43,863 nt of DNA from an uncultured Lentisphaerota bacterium (GCA_903912445.1 CAIWHP010000057.1:1-43863), one strand, 5' to 3'. Shown: positions 1-9,187, numbered from the stretch's first letter. Notes: generated from the letters alone by a model not told the origin. Numbers and translations: made by a program.

Positions 1-153
1 CGCCCGCCCCCCAAGGGCCAGCGCGGCGGTGGCGGCGGCGGACGCGGCCGGCCCCAGCAGGGCGGCGGCCACCGGCCGCATGGCGGTGGTGGGGGTCACA
101 AGCCGGGCGGCAGCTCGTTCCACGGCTCGCGCAGCTTCGGCAAGCGGCACTGA
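1..153 (+). CDS. C-terminal Gly/Arg/His-rich tail of an unidentified protein (5' end outside window)
   Basis: An open frame enters from the left edge and stops with TGA at 151-153. The visible 50 residues are almost entirely Gly, Arg, His, Pro, Gln and Ser (runs such as RGGGGGGRGR and HGGGGGH), ending in SFGKRH. Such low-complexity RGG-like tails are typical of bacterial DEAD-box RNA helicases and some RNA-binding proteins, where they contact RNA nonspecifically. No domain is visible here, so that identity is only a guess. A strong hairpin follows 24 bases after the stop. Confidence 0.6.
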   Translation, partial: RPPPKGQRGGGGGGRGRPQQGGGHRPHGGGGGHKPGGSSFHGSRSFGKRH

Positions 154-176
154 GCCGGCGGTTTCCTAACCAATCC

Positions 177-210
177 AGACGGGCGTCCCTCCTCGGAAGG
201 ACGCCCGTCT
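177..210 (+). terminator. Perfect 12-bp hairpin between convergent genes
   Basis: AGACGGGCGTCC (177-188) pairs perfectly with GGACGCCCGTCT (199-210) around a 10-base loop. It lies between the end of the Gly-rich gene and the convergent end of the efflux operon, so it could serve both directions. No T-tract follows, so the assignment as terminator rests on stem strength and position. Confidence 0.6.
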
Positions 211-383
211 GCTTGCCAGGGCGGGCGCCGGCCTCACGCGTCCGGCGTAGCGCCCCGGGCCGCCGCCGAGCACGACGGCGGCGGGCGGGCGCTGGCTTTC
301 CAGGCCGCGGCCCACCACGGCGCCGAGGAACGTGCTGCGCGTCCAGCGGCCTCTCGGCGCCGGCCGCATCGCTCCCGAACTTT

Positions 384-3300
384 TCACCTGGTTGCCGGCT
401 TGGCCGTCGAACCCACCGCCGGCTTGCTTCGCCCAAGCAACGAATAGAGCGCCGGCAACACGAGCAAGGTGAGCAACGTATTCGTGAAAATGCCACCGAT
501 CACCACCGTCGCCAACGGGCGCTGGACTTCGCCGCCGACGCCGACGTTGACGGCCATCGGAATGAAGCCAACCGCGGCGACGAGCGCGGTCATCAGAACC
601 GGGCGGAGGCGCACGAGACAGCCTTCGCGGATGGCGAGTTCCAAGGCCGTGCCCTCGACCAGCCTCTGCTTGATGAAGGTCACCAGCACCAGTCCATTGA
701 GGATGGCGACGCCGCTCAAGGCGATGAAGCCGATGGCGGAACTCACGGTGAAGGGCAGGCCGCGCAGCCAGAGCGCCAGAACGCCGCCCACCAAGCCGAG
801 CGGGATGCCGGAGGCGACGATGAGCACCTCGCGCAGGGTCTTGAGGCTGAAGTAGAGCAGCACGAAGATGAGCGCAAGCGCCATCGGGACCACGAACAGC
901 AGGCGCTGATTGGCGCGCTCCATGTTCTCGAACTGGCCGCCCCACTCGACCGTGTAGCCCTCGGGCATTTTCACCAGCGCCGCAATCTTCGCCTTCCCCT
1001 CCGCCACAAAGCTTTTGACGTCGCGCCCGCGCACGTTGCATTGCACGGTGATCCGACGCTGGCCCCACTCGCGGTTGATGGTGGAGGGCCCTTCGAGCTC
1101 GGTGATCTTGGCCACCTGGTTCAAGGGCAGCACAGGACCGCCTGCGGTCGGGATGAGCGTGGCGGCGAGCGCATCGGGATCGGTGCGTTGCCGGTCCGGC
1201 AGGCGCACGACCAGCGGAAAGCGGCGCTGGCCTTCGCGCACGTCGCCCACGCGCCGCGAGCCGACAGCCTCGACCACATTCAGCACGTTGCGCGTGGGAA
1301 TGCCGTAGCGGGCGATGGCCTGCGGGTCCACCCGCACCTGCAGGAAGGTCTGGCCGGTCAGTTGTTCGGCCGAGGCTTCGCTGGCGCCGCGCACACCTTC
1401 CAACACTTTCTGCACCTCGCCGCCGAGGCGGCGCAGTTCTTCAAGATCATCGCCATAGATCTTGATGGCGATATCGCCGCGGACGCCGGCGATCATTTCG
1501 TTCAGGCGCATTTCGATGGGCTGGCTGAAGGAGGTCTTGAGGCCGGGCACCTGATTGAGGATGGCGCCCATCTTTTCGGTCAGCTCCGTCTGCGTATGGG
1601 CCTTGGTCCACTGCGCGCGCGGCTTGAGGGCGAGGAAGAAGTCCGCCAGTTCCACCCCCATCGGATCGGTGGCCACCTCGGCAGTACCGAGCCGCGTCCA
1701 GATGTGCTCGAGTTCGTCGGGGAACGCGGCGAGCAGGGCCTGCTCGATGCGATCGTTTTGAGCGACGGCCTCGTCCACCGAGATGCCGGCGAGCCGGACG
1801 GTGGTGCCCACGATCGCACCCTCCCCCAGCTTGGGCAGGAACTCGCCACCCATGCGCGAGGCGAGCCAGGCCGTGGCGAGAAACAACGCCAGCGCACCGA
1901 ACAGCGTGAGCTTGCGGAAGCGCAGGGCCAGCCCCAGCGCCGGCGCGTAGAGCCGGTGGGCCAGCCGTACGAGCCAAGGTTCCGTTTCCTTCACCTGCTT
2001 CGGCAGGAAGAGCGAGGCCAGCACCGGGGTCAGCGTCAGCGCCACGAGCAGCGAGCCCAGCAGCGCAAAGATCAGCGTCAGCGCCATCGGCTTGAACATT
2101 TTCCCCTCAATGCCCTCCAGCGTGAGGATCGGCAGGAAGACCATCATGATGATGCCCACGCCGAACGCGACGGGCCGCGCCACTTCCAGCGGCGCGCTCC
2201 GCAAGACCTCATCGCGTTCCGTCGATGTGAGGATGCGCCCCAGCTCATGCTGGCGCAGCGCCAGCCGCCGCATGGCGTTCTCCATCATCACCACGGCGCC
2301 ATCCACAATCAGACCGAAGTCCACCGCGCCGAGGCTCAGCAGGCTGGCGGCGATCCCCGCCTGCAACATGAAGTTGCCCGCGAAGAGCATCGCCAGCGGA
2401 ATCGCCAGGGCCACCATCAGGCCGGCGCGCAGGTTGCCAAGGAAGGCGAACAGGATCGCGATGACCAGCAGCGCGCCGGCCAGCAGGTTGTGCTCGACCG
2501 TGCGGATGACGTTATCCACCAGTTCCGTCCGGTCATAGAGCACCTCCAGCTTCACATCCGGCGGCAGGAACTTCTGCACCTCGGCCAGTTGCGCCTTGAG
2601 CGCGCGCGTCACCACCGCGCTGTTCTCGCCCATCAGCATGAAGCCGAGGCCGAGCACCGCTTCGCCCCGGCCATCCGCGGTCACGGCGCCGCGCCGCAGC
2701 TCGTGGTCTTCCTTCACGGTGGCCACGTCGCGCACCCGCACGGGTGTGCCATCGTGGCTGGTGATGACGATGTTGGCGATTTCCTGGACGTTGGTGGTCA
2801 GACCGATGCCGTGGACCAGCAGCGACTCGCCGCCGCGCGTAATCTGGCCACCGCCCACGTTCTGGTTGTTCGCCTGCAAGGCCTCGACGAGTTCCTCGAA
2901 AGTCAGCCGGTATTTGATGAGCCGGTCGGTTTCCACCACCACGTGGTATTGCTTCTCGAAGCCGCCCCACGTGTTGACCTCGGCCACGCCAGGCACCTTG
3001 CGCAGGTGCGGTTTCACCACCCAGTCCTGCAGGACGCGCAGTTCCGTTGGCGTGCGGTTCGTGTCGGTGGAACGCACGATGTAATGGAACACCTCGCCCA
3101 GGCCGGTGGCGATCGGCCCGAGCTGCGGGCGTGCCATGCCCTCCGGCAACTCCACCGACTGGAGCCGCTCCGAAATGAGCTGCCGCGCCGTGTAGATGCT
3201 GATGCGGTCGGTGAACGTGGCGACCACCTGCGAGAGCCCGAACTTGGACAGCGAGCGCACGTTCTGCAAACCTGGCAGCCCGCTGATGGCCAGCTCCACG

Positions 3301-3503
3301 GGCAGCGTGATCTGCGCCTCCGTCTCCTGCGGATTCAGCGCCGCCGCGGTGGTGTTGATCTGCACCTGCACCGGCGTCGTATCCGGGAAGGCGTCTATCG
3401 GCAGGAGGCTCAGGCTCCGCCCGCCGATGAAAACCAGCCCGAGGGTCAAGATGCAGACCAGCAGGCGGTTGTTGAGCGAGAAATTAATGATCCAGTTCAG
3501 CAT
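384..3503 (-). CDS. czcA: CzcA-type heavy-metal RND efflux pump, inner-membrane subunit
   Basis: This 1039-residue protein has the full length and organisation of heavy-metal RND pumps: an N-terminal transmembrane helix, a large periplasmic loop, a helix bundle, a second periplasmic loop and a second helix bundle. It would use the proton gradient to export metal cations through a tripartite channel across both membranes. The helix-4 signature DFGLIVDGAVVMMEN, with D395, D401 and E408, matches the divalent-cation (Zn/Co/Cd) class rather than the Cu/Ag class; this substrate call is by family rule. It is the last gene of a minus-strand operon, 27 bases after the adaptor gene, so all three pump parts are present. 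A long antisense frame across this region is a shadow. Confidence 0.93.
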   Translation of the reverse strand: MLNWIINFSLNNRLLVCILTLGLVFIGGRSLSLLPIDAFPDTTPVQVQINTTAAALNPQETEAQITLPVELAISGLPGLQNVRSLSKFGLSQVVATFTDRISIYTARQLISERLQSVELPEGMARPQLGPIATGLGEVFHYIVRSTDTNRTPTELRVLQDWVVKPHLRKVPGVAEVNTWGGFEKQYHVVVETDRLIKYRLTFEELVEALQANNQNVGGGQITRGGESLLVHGIGLTTNVQEIANIVITSHDGTPVRVRDVATVKEDHELRRGAVTADGRGEAVLGLGFMLMGENSAVVTRALKAQLAEVQKFLPPDVKLEVLYDRTELVDNVIRTVEHNLLAGALLVIAILFAFLGNLRAGLMVALAIPLAMLFAGNFMLQAGIAASLLSLGAVDFGLIVDGAVVMMENAMRRLALRQHELGRILTSTERDEVLRSAPLEVARPVAFGVGIIMMVFLPILTLEGIEGKMFKPMALTLIFALLGSLLVALTLTPVLASLFLPKQVKETEPWLVRLAHRLYAPALGLALRFRKLTLFGALALFLATAWLASRMGGEFLPKLGEGAIVGTTVRLAGISVDEAVAQNDRIEQALLAAFPDELEHIWTRLGTAEVATDPMGVELADFFLALKPRAQWTKAHTQTELTEKMGAILNQVPGLKTSFSQPIEMRLNEMIAGVRGDIAIKIYGDDLEELRRLGGEVQKVLEGVRGASEASAEQLTGQTFLQVRVDPQAIARYGIPTRNVLNVVEAVGSRRVGDVREGQRRFPLVVRLPDRQRTDPDALAATLIPTAGGPVLPLNQVAKITELEGPSTINREWGQRRITVQCNVRGRDVKSFVAEGKAKIAALVKMPEGYTVEWGGQFENMERANQRLLFVVPMALALIFVLLYFSLKTLREVLIVASGIPLGLVGGVLALWLRGLPFTVSSAIGFIALSGVAILNGLVLVTFIKQRLVEGTALELAIREGCLVRLRPVLMTALVAAVGFIPMAVNVGVGGEVQRPLATVVIGGIFTNTLLTLLVLPALYSLLGRSKPAVGSTAKPATR

Positions 3504-3530
3504 GACAGTGTCTCCGTGAAACGCGGGCGC

Positions 3531-4898
3531 CTAGTCATCCGCACAGCCCGCGCCGAGGCGGGACATCAGCATCGCCGACTTGAGGGCGAACGCGTGGCTG
3601 ATGGCAACTGCTTCCTGCGGCTTCAGACCCGCCAGCACCTCCAGCCGCCCGTTATGCTTCGCGCCCAGTTGCACCGCACGCGCGTCGAACAAATCCGCGG
3701 CCTGCCACACAAACACGAACGGCTTGCCTTCCATGTGCTGGACGGCCGCCAGCGGCACCAGCAGCGCCGCAGTTTCCTGACGCGTCAGGATCCGCGCCGT
3801 GGCAAACATCTTGTCCTTGAGCAGCCGGTCCGGGTTGGCAAACTCCGCGCGGGCGCGCGCCATCCGCGTGCGTTCATCCACCGCCGGGCTGATCCACGTG
3901 AGCTTGCCGGCAAAGAGCCTGCCCGGCAGCGAATCCACACGCAGTTCCACAGCCTGCCCCACCCGTACGCGCTCCAGCGCCGACTCCGGCACCTGCAACA
4001 TCGCCCACACCGTCGAGTGATCCACCACCGTGAAGAGCGGCTTGCCTACCTCCACCAGCGAGCCGCGGACGGCCATCCGTTCCACGATTTCGCCGGCGAA
4101 CGGGGCGCGTACCTCCATCAGCACCTGCTCCTCCGGCTTGCAGCCCATCTCATCAATCTGCTGTTCGGTGAAGCCCAACGTACGGAGCTGCTGGCACGCC
4201 GCCCGATGCGTGGCCTCCGCCTCCTGCAACGACGCTTCCGACGTCACGCGGCCGGCCCGCAGCTTCCGCTCCCGCTCCATGGTCTGATGCGCAAGCACCG
4301 CCTTGGCGACCGCTTCCGCGATCGAGGCGGACCAGATCTTCGCCACCGTTTGCTGCTCCTCCACCGCACTGCCCAAGTCCACGTCCACGGCCTGGACGAT
4401 GCCGCTGACCGGCGCCGCAATCTGGGCGAGCTTGTTCTGGTTAAAGCTCACTTCCGCCACGCACTCGATGCCATCGGCTATCGCACCGGTCTCCGGTGTC
4501 GCTGTCCGAACACCGACCAGAGTCGTCGAGTTGGTCGAGGGCAGCCGTACCTGCAGGCTTTCTCCCGGTTTGAGCTTGCCCGCCAGATCCGGCTTGCAGA
4601 TGGCACAGGTGGCTTCGGGTACGCCATGCTCGGTGCACATCTCCACACCATCCTTGACCACGACGTGGGGCTTGGCTGCGCCATGCTCGCCAGGACCGTG
4701 GTTGTGCCCGGCGTGCTCATCTTTTACGGGAGCGGCGACCTTGGCGTGGGCATGGCCGGAATGATCTTCCGCTCCAGCTTTCTCTTGCTCATGGCCAGCG
4801 GCCTCGCCGCGCTCTTCCTGTGGTTTGCAACCGCCGAACAGCGCCACGACGGCTACCGCCGCGAACGCAAGGCATGTCTTGGTGAATTGTTTTTTCAT
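3531..4898 (-). CDS. czcB: CzcB-type periplasmic adaptor (membrane fusion) lipoprotein
   Basis: This 455-residue adaptor joins the RND pump to the outer-membrane channel. The start is ATG at 4898, preceded by AGGAAG; a TTG two codons upstream is less likely. A signal peptide ends in the lipobox LFGGC (C24), so the protein should be membrane-anchored. A His/Asp/Glu-rich stretch follows (DHSGHAHAK, EHAGHNHGPGEHG), then a Cys motif (CTEHGVPEATCAICKPDL), both plausible metal-capture sites. The remainder shows the barrel-sandwich (lipoyl-like) halves flanking a helical hairpin rich in Gln and Glu, then beta-barrel and membrane-proximal domains. It lies 10 bases downstream of the czcC gene. Confidence 0.9.
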   Translation of the reverse strand: MKKQFTKTCLAFAAVAVVALFGGCKPQEERGEAAGHEQEKAGAEDHSGHAHAKVAAPVKDEHAGHNHGPGEHGAAKPHVVVKDGVEMCTEHGVPEATCAICKPDLAGKLKPGESLQVRLPSTNSTTLVGVRTATPETGAIADGIECVAEVSFNQNKLAQIAAPVSGIVQAVDVDLGSAVEEQQTVAKIWSASIAEAVAKAVLAHQTMERERKLRAGRVTSEASLQEAEATHRAACQQLRTLGFTEQQIDEMGCKPEEQVLMEVRAPFAGEIVERMAVRGSLVEVGKPLFTVVDHSTVWAMLQVPESALERVRVGQAVELRVDSLPGRLFAGKLTWISPAVDERTRMARARAEFANPDRLLKDKMFATARILTRQETAALLVPLAAVQHMEGKPFVFVWQAADLFDARAVQLGAKHNGRLEVLAGLKPQEAVAISHAFALKSAMLMSRLGAGCADD

Positions 4899-4908
4899 GG
4901 TCAACTTC

Positions 4909-6174
4909 CTATTTGGTGTTTGTAGTGGGATGGGCTTGCGGCTGGAGCAAGGCTTCCAGTTCCGCCTGGGTGCTATTCAATTCGAGCAGTTTGCCCTGAT
5001 AGGCCAGGCGGGCTTCGGCTGTGGTGCGCTGCGTATCCACCAAATCCATAAAAGTGAATTTGCCCTGCTCGAAACCGGTCTGAATCAGCCACAGCGCCTC
5101 GGTGGCCTTCGGCAGAATCCGCTCGCGGTAGTTGGCCACTTGTTCGGCGGCCGTGCGATAGCGCTGCTGCGCGTTGGCCCATTCGAGCTGCAACTGCTGC
5201 TGCACCGCGCGCAGTTCCGCTTCCGCCACGCTCACGTTGGCCCGCGCCTCCTGCTGCTTCCCCTGCCCACGATCCAGCAGGGGCAAGGGTAGCGAGAGGC
5301 CCACCTGGATGATGGTCTGATCGCTTTCGCCTATCCGCCCGCCGGCGACGCCCACCTTCATATCGGGATAGGGCTCGAGCCGCGCGCGGCGGCTCTCCAG
5401 TTGCGCGCGCTCCAGGTTCGCCTGCGCCGCGTTGAGGCTCGGATGCTGCGCGAGCCGTTCGCCGGCGATGTCGGCCAACAAAGCTGCGTCCGGCGTCTCG
5501 CGCAACGCGCCGGCCAGCTGCATCGCGCCCGGCCGGGCCTGCCCCAGCAGGGTGGCGAGACTTTGTTGCGCGGTGACCAGTTCCCGCTGGCAGCCCGTCC
5601 ATTCCGTCCGCGCCTGTTCCAACTGGACTTCGGACCGGAGCTGCTCGTGATAGGCTGCCGCCCCGGCCTCCACCCGCTTGCGCGCGGTGGCCGCGGAGGC
5701 TTCTGCCACCGCCACCAGTTGCGTGGATACCGCGACCAGTTGCTCCGCCGCCAGCACCCGGAAGAAACCCGCCTTCACGTCGCGGACGATCTCCGTCCGG
5801 CGCACGGCCAGCGCCGCCTCCGAAAGCTTCACCCCTGCGCCGCCGATCTGCCCATCCAGCGCTTTCTTCCCCGGATAGGGCAACGTCTGCGCGAGGCCGA
5901 TGGTCTGCTTCGCATCCGAGAATCCGCGCCCATTGCGCACCGGCCAATCCTCGGCACTCAACTCCAACTCGGGATTTGACCAGCGCCGCGCCTGCTGCGC
6001 CCGTCCGGTCGCGGCCTCTACGCGCGCATCGGAGGCGCGCAAATCCGGATTGTGCACCAGCGCCAGACGAACGGCCTCATCCAGCGTGAGGGCCCGCTGA
6101 TCGGCGGGTAGTGTCTGACCGCCGCCCAGACTGCTGCAAAAGATTCCGAGAAAAACTGCCCAAACAAAAGGTTT
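4909..6174 (-). CDS. czcC: CzcC/TolC-family outer-membrane efflux channel
   Basis: This 421-residue outer-membrane factor completes the tripartite pump. The start is ATG at 6174, with GGGGAG eight bases upstream. It begins with a signal peptide (MKPFVWAVFLGIFCSSLGGG). Two repeats of the TolC family follow: LTLDEAVRLALVHNPDL opens the first, and a long alpha-helical Ala/Gln/Arg-rich segment recurs in the second half, including FEQGKFTFMDLVDTQRT, a typical second-repeat signature. It is the first large gene of the efflux operon and precedes the adaptor gene by 10 bases. Family membership is clear; metal specificity comes from the neighbouring pump. Confidence 0.9.
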   Translation of the reverse strand, partial: KPFVWAVFLGIFCSSLGGGQTLPADQRALTLDEAVRLALVHNPDLRASDARVEAATGRAQQARRWSNPELELSAEDWPVRNGRGFSDAKQTIGLAQTLPYPGKKALDGQIGGAGVKLSEAALAVRRTEIVRDVKAGFFRVLAAEQLVAVSTQLVAVAEASAATARKRVEAGAAAYHEQLRSEVQLEQARTEWTGCQRELVTAQQSLATLLGQARPGAMQLAGALRETPDAALLADIAGERLAQHPSLNAAQANLERAQLESRRARLEPYPDMKVGVAGGRIGESDQTIIQVGLSLPLPLLDRGQGKQQEARANVSVAEAELRAVQQQLQLEWANAQQRYRTAAEQVANYRERILPKATEALWLIQTGFEQGKFTFMDLVDTQRTTAEARLAYQGKLLELNSTQAELEALLQPQAHPTTNTK

Positions 6175-6262
6175 CATGGAGGACTCCCCTTGACTGACCA
6201 AGATTCCCGCGAGACTCCACCGGATACGACACGTCGGGCGGCGCGGGAGGTTCTACGGACGA

Positions 6263-6547
6263 TCAGGCGATGGGCGGGCGGAAGATGGCAGAGGTCAGGA
6301 GCAGTGCACGCTCCGGCGACGCGGGCGGGACGGCCCGGTCGAACCAGCAGGAAGGAGCGAGGTCGGGCACATCGGGCGTCACAGCCATGTGGCCGTGATG
6401 TAAACAGACGCAATCGCTACAAGAAGACGGCGCACCAGCGCAGTCATCCTCGTGGGCACACAAGCAGACGACGAGCGGCAGCAGCAGACACAGCACCAGC
6501 AGTGTCCCGCACCAGCGCCACAGCGAATGTTGTGTGAATCGTTTCAC
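6263..6547 (-). CDS. Small secreted or membrane Cys/His-rich protein leading the efflux operon
   Basis: A 94-residue frame starts at GTG 6547. It has a basic N-terminus and one strongly hydrophobic segment (TLLVLCLLLPLVVCLCAH, about residues 16-33), which could be a signal peptide or a membrane anchor. A short segment with several Cys and His follows (HEDDC, SCSDCVCLHHGHM), then a Pro-rich end (LLLTSAIFRPPIA). I do not recognise a named family; short Cys/His proteins next to metal efflux operons are often metal-binding or sensing. A consensus promoter lies 7 bases upstream and no Shine-Dalgarno is visible, so translation may be leaderless. The gap to czcC is 88 bases. A real gene is likely but the start is uncertain. 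Confidence 0.55.
   Translation of the reverse strand: MKRFTQHSLWRWCGTLLVLCLLLPLVVCLCAHEDDCAGAPSSCSDCVCLHHGHMAVTPDVPDLAPSCWFDRAVPPASPERALLLTSAIFRPPIA
6534..6547. promoter_or_regulatory. Candidate operator palindrome at the efflux operon transcription start
   Basis: GTGAATCGTTTCAC is a 14-base inverted repeat with only one non-pairing position in each half. It covers roughly +1 to +14 relative to the predicted start, where a repressor would block initiation. It also overlaps the first codons of the small protein, so it may be coincidental. Confidence 0.3.
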
Positions 6548-6554
6548 GGCGCGT

Positions 6555-6583
6555 AATAGAATGCACCGCGACGCACTTGTCAA
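6555..6583 (-). promoter_or_regulatory. Sigma-70-type promoter of the metal efflux operon
   Basis: Read on the minus strand: TTGACA (6583-6578), a 17-base spacer, then TCTATT (6560-6555). The -35 is a perfect match and the -10 matches four of six positions at optimal spacing. Expected transcription start is around 6548, at the GTG of the small Cys/His-rich gene. Confidence 0.65.
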
Positions 6584-6683
6584 GCCAAGGCCGCACCCCA
6601 CGACGCCCGGGCAGCCATGCGGCTGCTGGGGGTGGGCGGCCTTTTGCCGGTTCCGCCTGACATCAGCGGGCGACGGCGCGGCT

Positions 6684-9161
6684 TCAAGCGTGCGGCATCT
6701 GGATCGGGACCGGCTGGAGGTCCCAGATTTTCTCGGCGTATTCGCGGATGGAACGGTCGCTGGAGAAATAGCCCATGCGGGCGACGTTGAGCACGGCCTT
6801 CTCCGCCCAGGCGGGGGGCTGCTTGAACAACTCGGAAACCTTGCCCTGCGTGTCCACATAGCTGCGATAGTCGACGATATGGAAGAAGTGGTCGCCCCAC
6901 TCCGCCAGCAGGCGGTAGAGGTCGGCGAACAGCTCCGGCTGCGAGGGGATGAACGGGTTGTGCTGGAGGCTGCCGATGACGCGGTAGAGTTCGGCGTCGG
7001 CCTTGATCAACTCGCGCGGCACGTAACCGTTCTGGCGCAATTCAATGAGTTCCTCGGCGCGCTTGCCGAAGATGAAGATGTTGTCGAGCCCGACCTGCTC
7101 GGCGATCTCGATGTTGGCGCCGTCCCAGGTGCCGATGGTCAGCGCGCCGTTGAGCGAGAGTTTCATGTTGCCGGTGCCGGAGGCCTCCCACCCCGCGGTG
7201 GAGATCTGCTCGGAGAGGTCGGCGGCGGGCATGATCATCTCCGCCAGCGAGACGTTGTAGTCGGGCAGGAAGATCACCTTCAGGCGGCCCGCGACGTCGC
7301 GGTCGTGGTTGATGACGTTGCCAAGCGTGTTGATGAGCTTGATGATCAGCTTGGCGGTGGTGTAGCTGGGCGCGGCCTTCGCACCGAAGATGAACGTGCG
7401 CGGGACGAACTCCTGCGCCGGGTTCGCCTTGATGCGGTAGAACTGCGTGATGATGTTGAGGGCGTTGAGCAGCTGGCGCTTGTACTCGTGGAGCCGCTTG
7501 ACCTGCACATCGAAGAGCGAATCCGGGTCCACCACCTGGCCGGTCTGGTCGTGGATGAGCGCGGCCAAACAGGCCTTGTTGTCGCGCTTGACGCGCATGA
7601 AGGCCTGCTGGAAGCCGGCCTCGCCGGCCACTTTTTCCAGGCCGCGGAGCTGCTCGAGGTCGTGGATCCAAGCCTCGCCGATGGCGCCGGAGATGAGCTT
7701 GGCGAGCTGGGGATTGCACTGGATCAGCCACCGCCGGTGGGCCACCCCGTTGGTGATGTTGATGAATTTCTCCGGCTCCAGCGCGGCGAAGTCCGGCGCG
7801 AGCCGCTGCTTGAGCAGTTCGGAATGCAGGGCGCTGACGCCGTTGACGCGGTGGCTGCCGATCATCGCCAGGTTCGCCATGCGCACCTGCTTGACATCGC
7901 CCTCCTCGATCAGCGACATGGACCGGACACGGTCGAGGTGGTTGTCGGTCGAGAGCCGGATCTTCTGCAGGAAGTTCTCGTTGATGTCGTAGATGATCTG
8001 CAGGTGGCGCGGCAGGACGCGCTCGAGCAGCGGCACCGGCCACTTCTCCAGCGCCTCCGGCATCAGCGTATGGTTGGTGTAGTTGAGGGACTTCGTGGTG
8101 ATCTCCCACGCCTTCTCCCAGGGCAGGTTGGCCTCGTCCACGAAATAGCGCATCAGCTCGGAAACGGCGAGCGCGGGATGCGTGTCGTTCATCTGCAGCG
8201 TCACCTTGCCCGCAAAGTCGTCGAAGTTTTTGTGGTTCTTCAGGTAGCGGCGCATGATGTCGCGGATGGTGCAGGTGACGAGGAAATATTCCTGGATGAG
8301 CCGCAGTTCCTTGCCGGCATGGGTGCTGTCGGAGGGATAGAGCACCTTGGTGATGTTCTCGGCCCAGTTCTTCTCTTCCACGGCCTTGACGTATTCGCCC
8401 TTGTTGAAGACGTCGAGGCGGAAGCCCTCGGTCGCACGCGAGCTCCAGAGGCGGAGGACGTTGACGGTGTTGCAGCCGAAGCCGATCACGGGCATGTCGA
8501 ACGGGACGCCTTCGAGCATCTGCCAGTCCACCCAGACCCCGCGGCGGCGGCCGTCGTAGTGCACGTCCTCGAGCCGGCCATAGACGAGCACGGGCACGGT
8601 GTATTCGGGCCGCACCATCTCCCACGGGTTGCCGTACTTCATCCAGTCGTCGGGGCGCTCCATCTGCCAGCCGTTGTCGAACTCCTGGCGGAACATGCCG
8701 TGCTCGTAGCGCAGTCCGTAGCCGTAGGCGGGATACTCCAGCGTCGCGAGCGAGTCGAGGTAGCAGGCCGCGAGGCGGCCGAGGCCGCCGTTGCCGAGCC
8801 CGGCATCCATCTCGAAGCTGACCAGCTGCTCCAGCGTCAGGCCGACCTCCTCCAGCGCGTGCTTGGTCGCCTCCAGGACGCCGAGCGAAAGGATGTTGCT
8901 GTGCAGCAGCCGGCCGATCAGGAATTCCATCGAGAGGTAGTAGACGCGGCGCGCGTCCTGGTCGAGGTAGGCCGACTGCGTGGCGATCATCCGGTCCACG
9001 GCGAGGTCGCGGACGGCCATCGAAAGGCTGATCAGCTTGTCATAGTCGGTCGCCGAGCGCGCGTCCTTGCAACGCGAATAGCGCAGGTGGCTCTCGTAGC
9101 GGCGCTTGATGTCGCGCGCCGTGATGACCGTATCCTTCGCCGTCGTCGTTTGTTTCGTCAT
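6684..9161 (-). CDS. glgP: Glycogen/alpha-glucan phosphorylase (GT35)
   Basis: This 825-residue cytoplasmic enzyme phosphorolyses alpha-1,4-glucans to glucose 1-phosphate using pyridoxal phosphate. The start is ATG 9161 with GGAG seven bases upstream. The whole family layout is visible: YYLSMEFLIGRLL near the N-terminus, GNGGLGRLAACYLDS, YGYGLRYEHGMFRQ, QMNDTHPALAVSELMR, TNHTLMPEALEKWP, and near the C-terminus EASGTGNMKLSLNGALTIGT, which holds the cofactor lysine. The full length agrees with bacterial maltodextrin/glycogen phosphorylases. No other glycogen gene is adjacent, so it is transcribed alone or from a distant context. The long frame on the opposite strand is a shadow. Confidence 0.95.
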   Translation of the reverse strand: MTKQTTTAKDTVITARDIKRRYESHLRYSRCKDARSATDYDKLISLSMAVRDLAVDRMIATQSAYLDQDARRVYYLSMEFLIGRLLHSNILSLGVLEATKHALEEVGLTLEQLVSFEMDAGLGNGGLGRLAACYLDSLATLEYPAYGYGLRYEHGMFRQEFDNGWQMERPDDWMKYGNPWEMVRPEYTVPVLVYGRLEDVHYDGRRRGVWVDWQMLEGVPFDMPVIGFGCNTVNVLRLWSSRATEGFRLDVFNKGEYVKAVEEKNWAENITKVLYPSDSTHAGKELRLIQEYFLVTCTIRDIMRRYLKNHKNFDDFAGKVTLQMNDTHPALAVSELMRYFVDEANLPWEKAWEITTKSLNYTNHTLMPEALEKWPVPLLERVLPRHLQIIYDINENFLQKIRLSTDNHLDRVRSMSLIEEGDVKQVRMANLAMIGSHRVNGVSALHSELLKQRLAPDFAALEPEKFINITNGVAHRRWLIQCNPQLAKLISGAIGEAWIHDLEQLRGLEKVAGEAGFQQAFMRVKRDNKACLAALIHDQTGQVVDPDSLFDVQVKRLHEYKRQLLNALNIITQFYRIKANPAQEFVPRTFIFGAKAAPSYTTAKLIIKLINTLGNVINHDRDVAGRLKVIFLPDYNVSLAEMIMPAADLSEQISTAGWEASGTGNMKLSLNGALTIGTWDGANIEIAEQVGLDNIFIFGKRAEELIELRQNGYVPRELIKADAELYRVIGSLQHNPFIPSQPELFADLYRLLAEWGDHFFHIVDYRSYVDTQGKVSELFKQPPAWAEKAVLNVARMGYFSSDRSIREYAEKIWDLQPVPIQMPHA

Positions 9162-9187
9162 GGATTTTCTCCGGTAAAGTCGGCGGG

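Noticed and set aside
213-4925. A 1570-residue open frame on the plus strand
   Set aside because: It runs antisense to czcB and czcA, has composition (His, Arg, Gln, Glu rich, no fold pattern) typical of the reverse of GC-rich genes, and the minus-strand proteins are clear family members.
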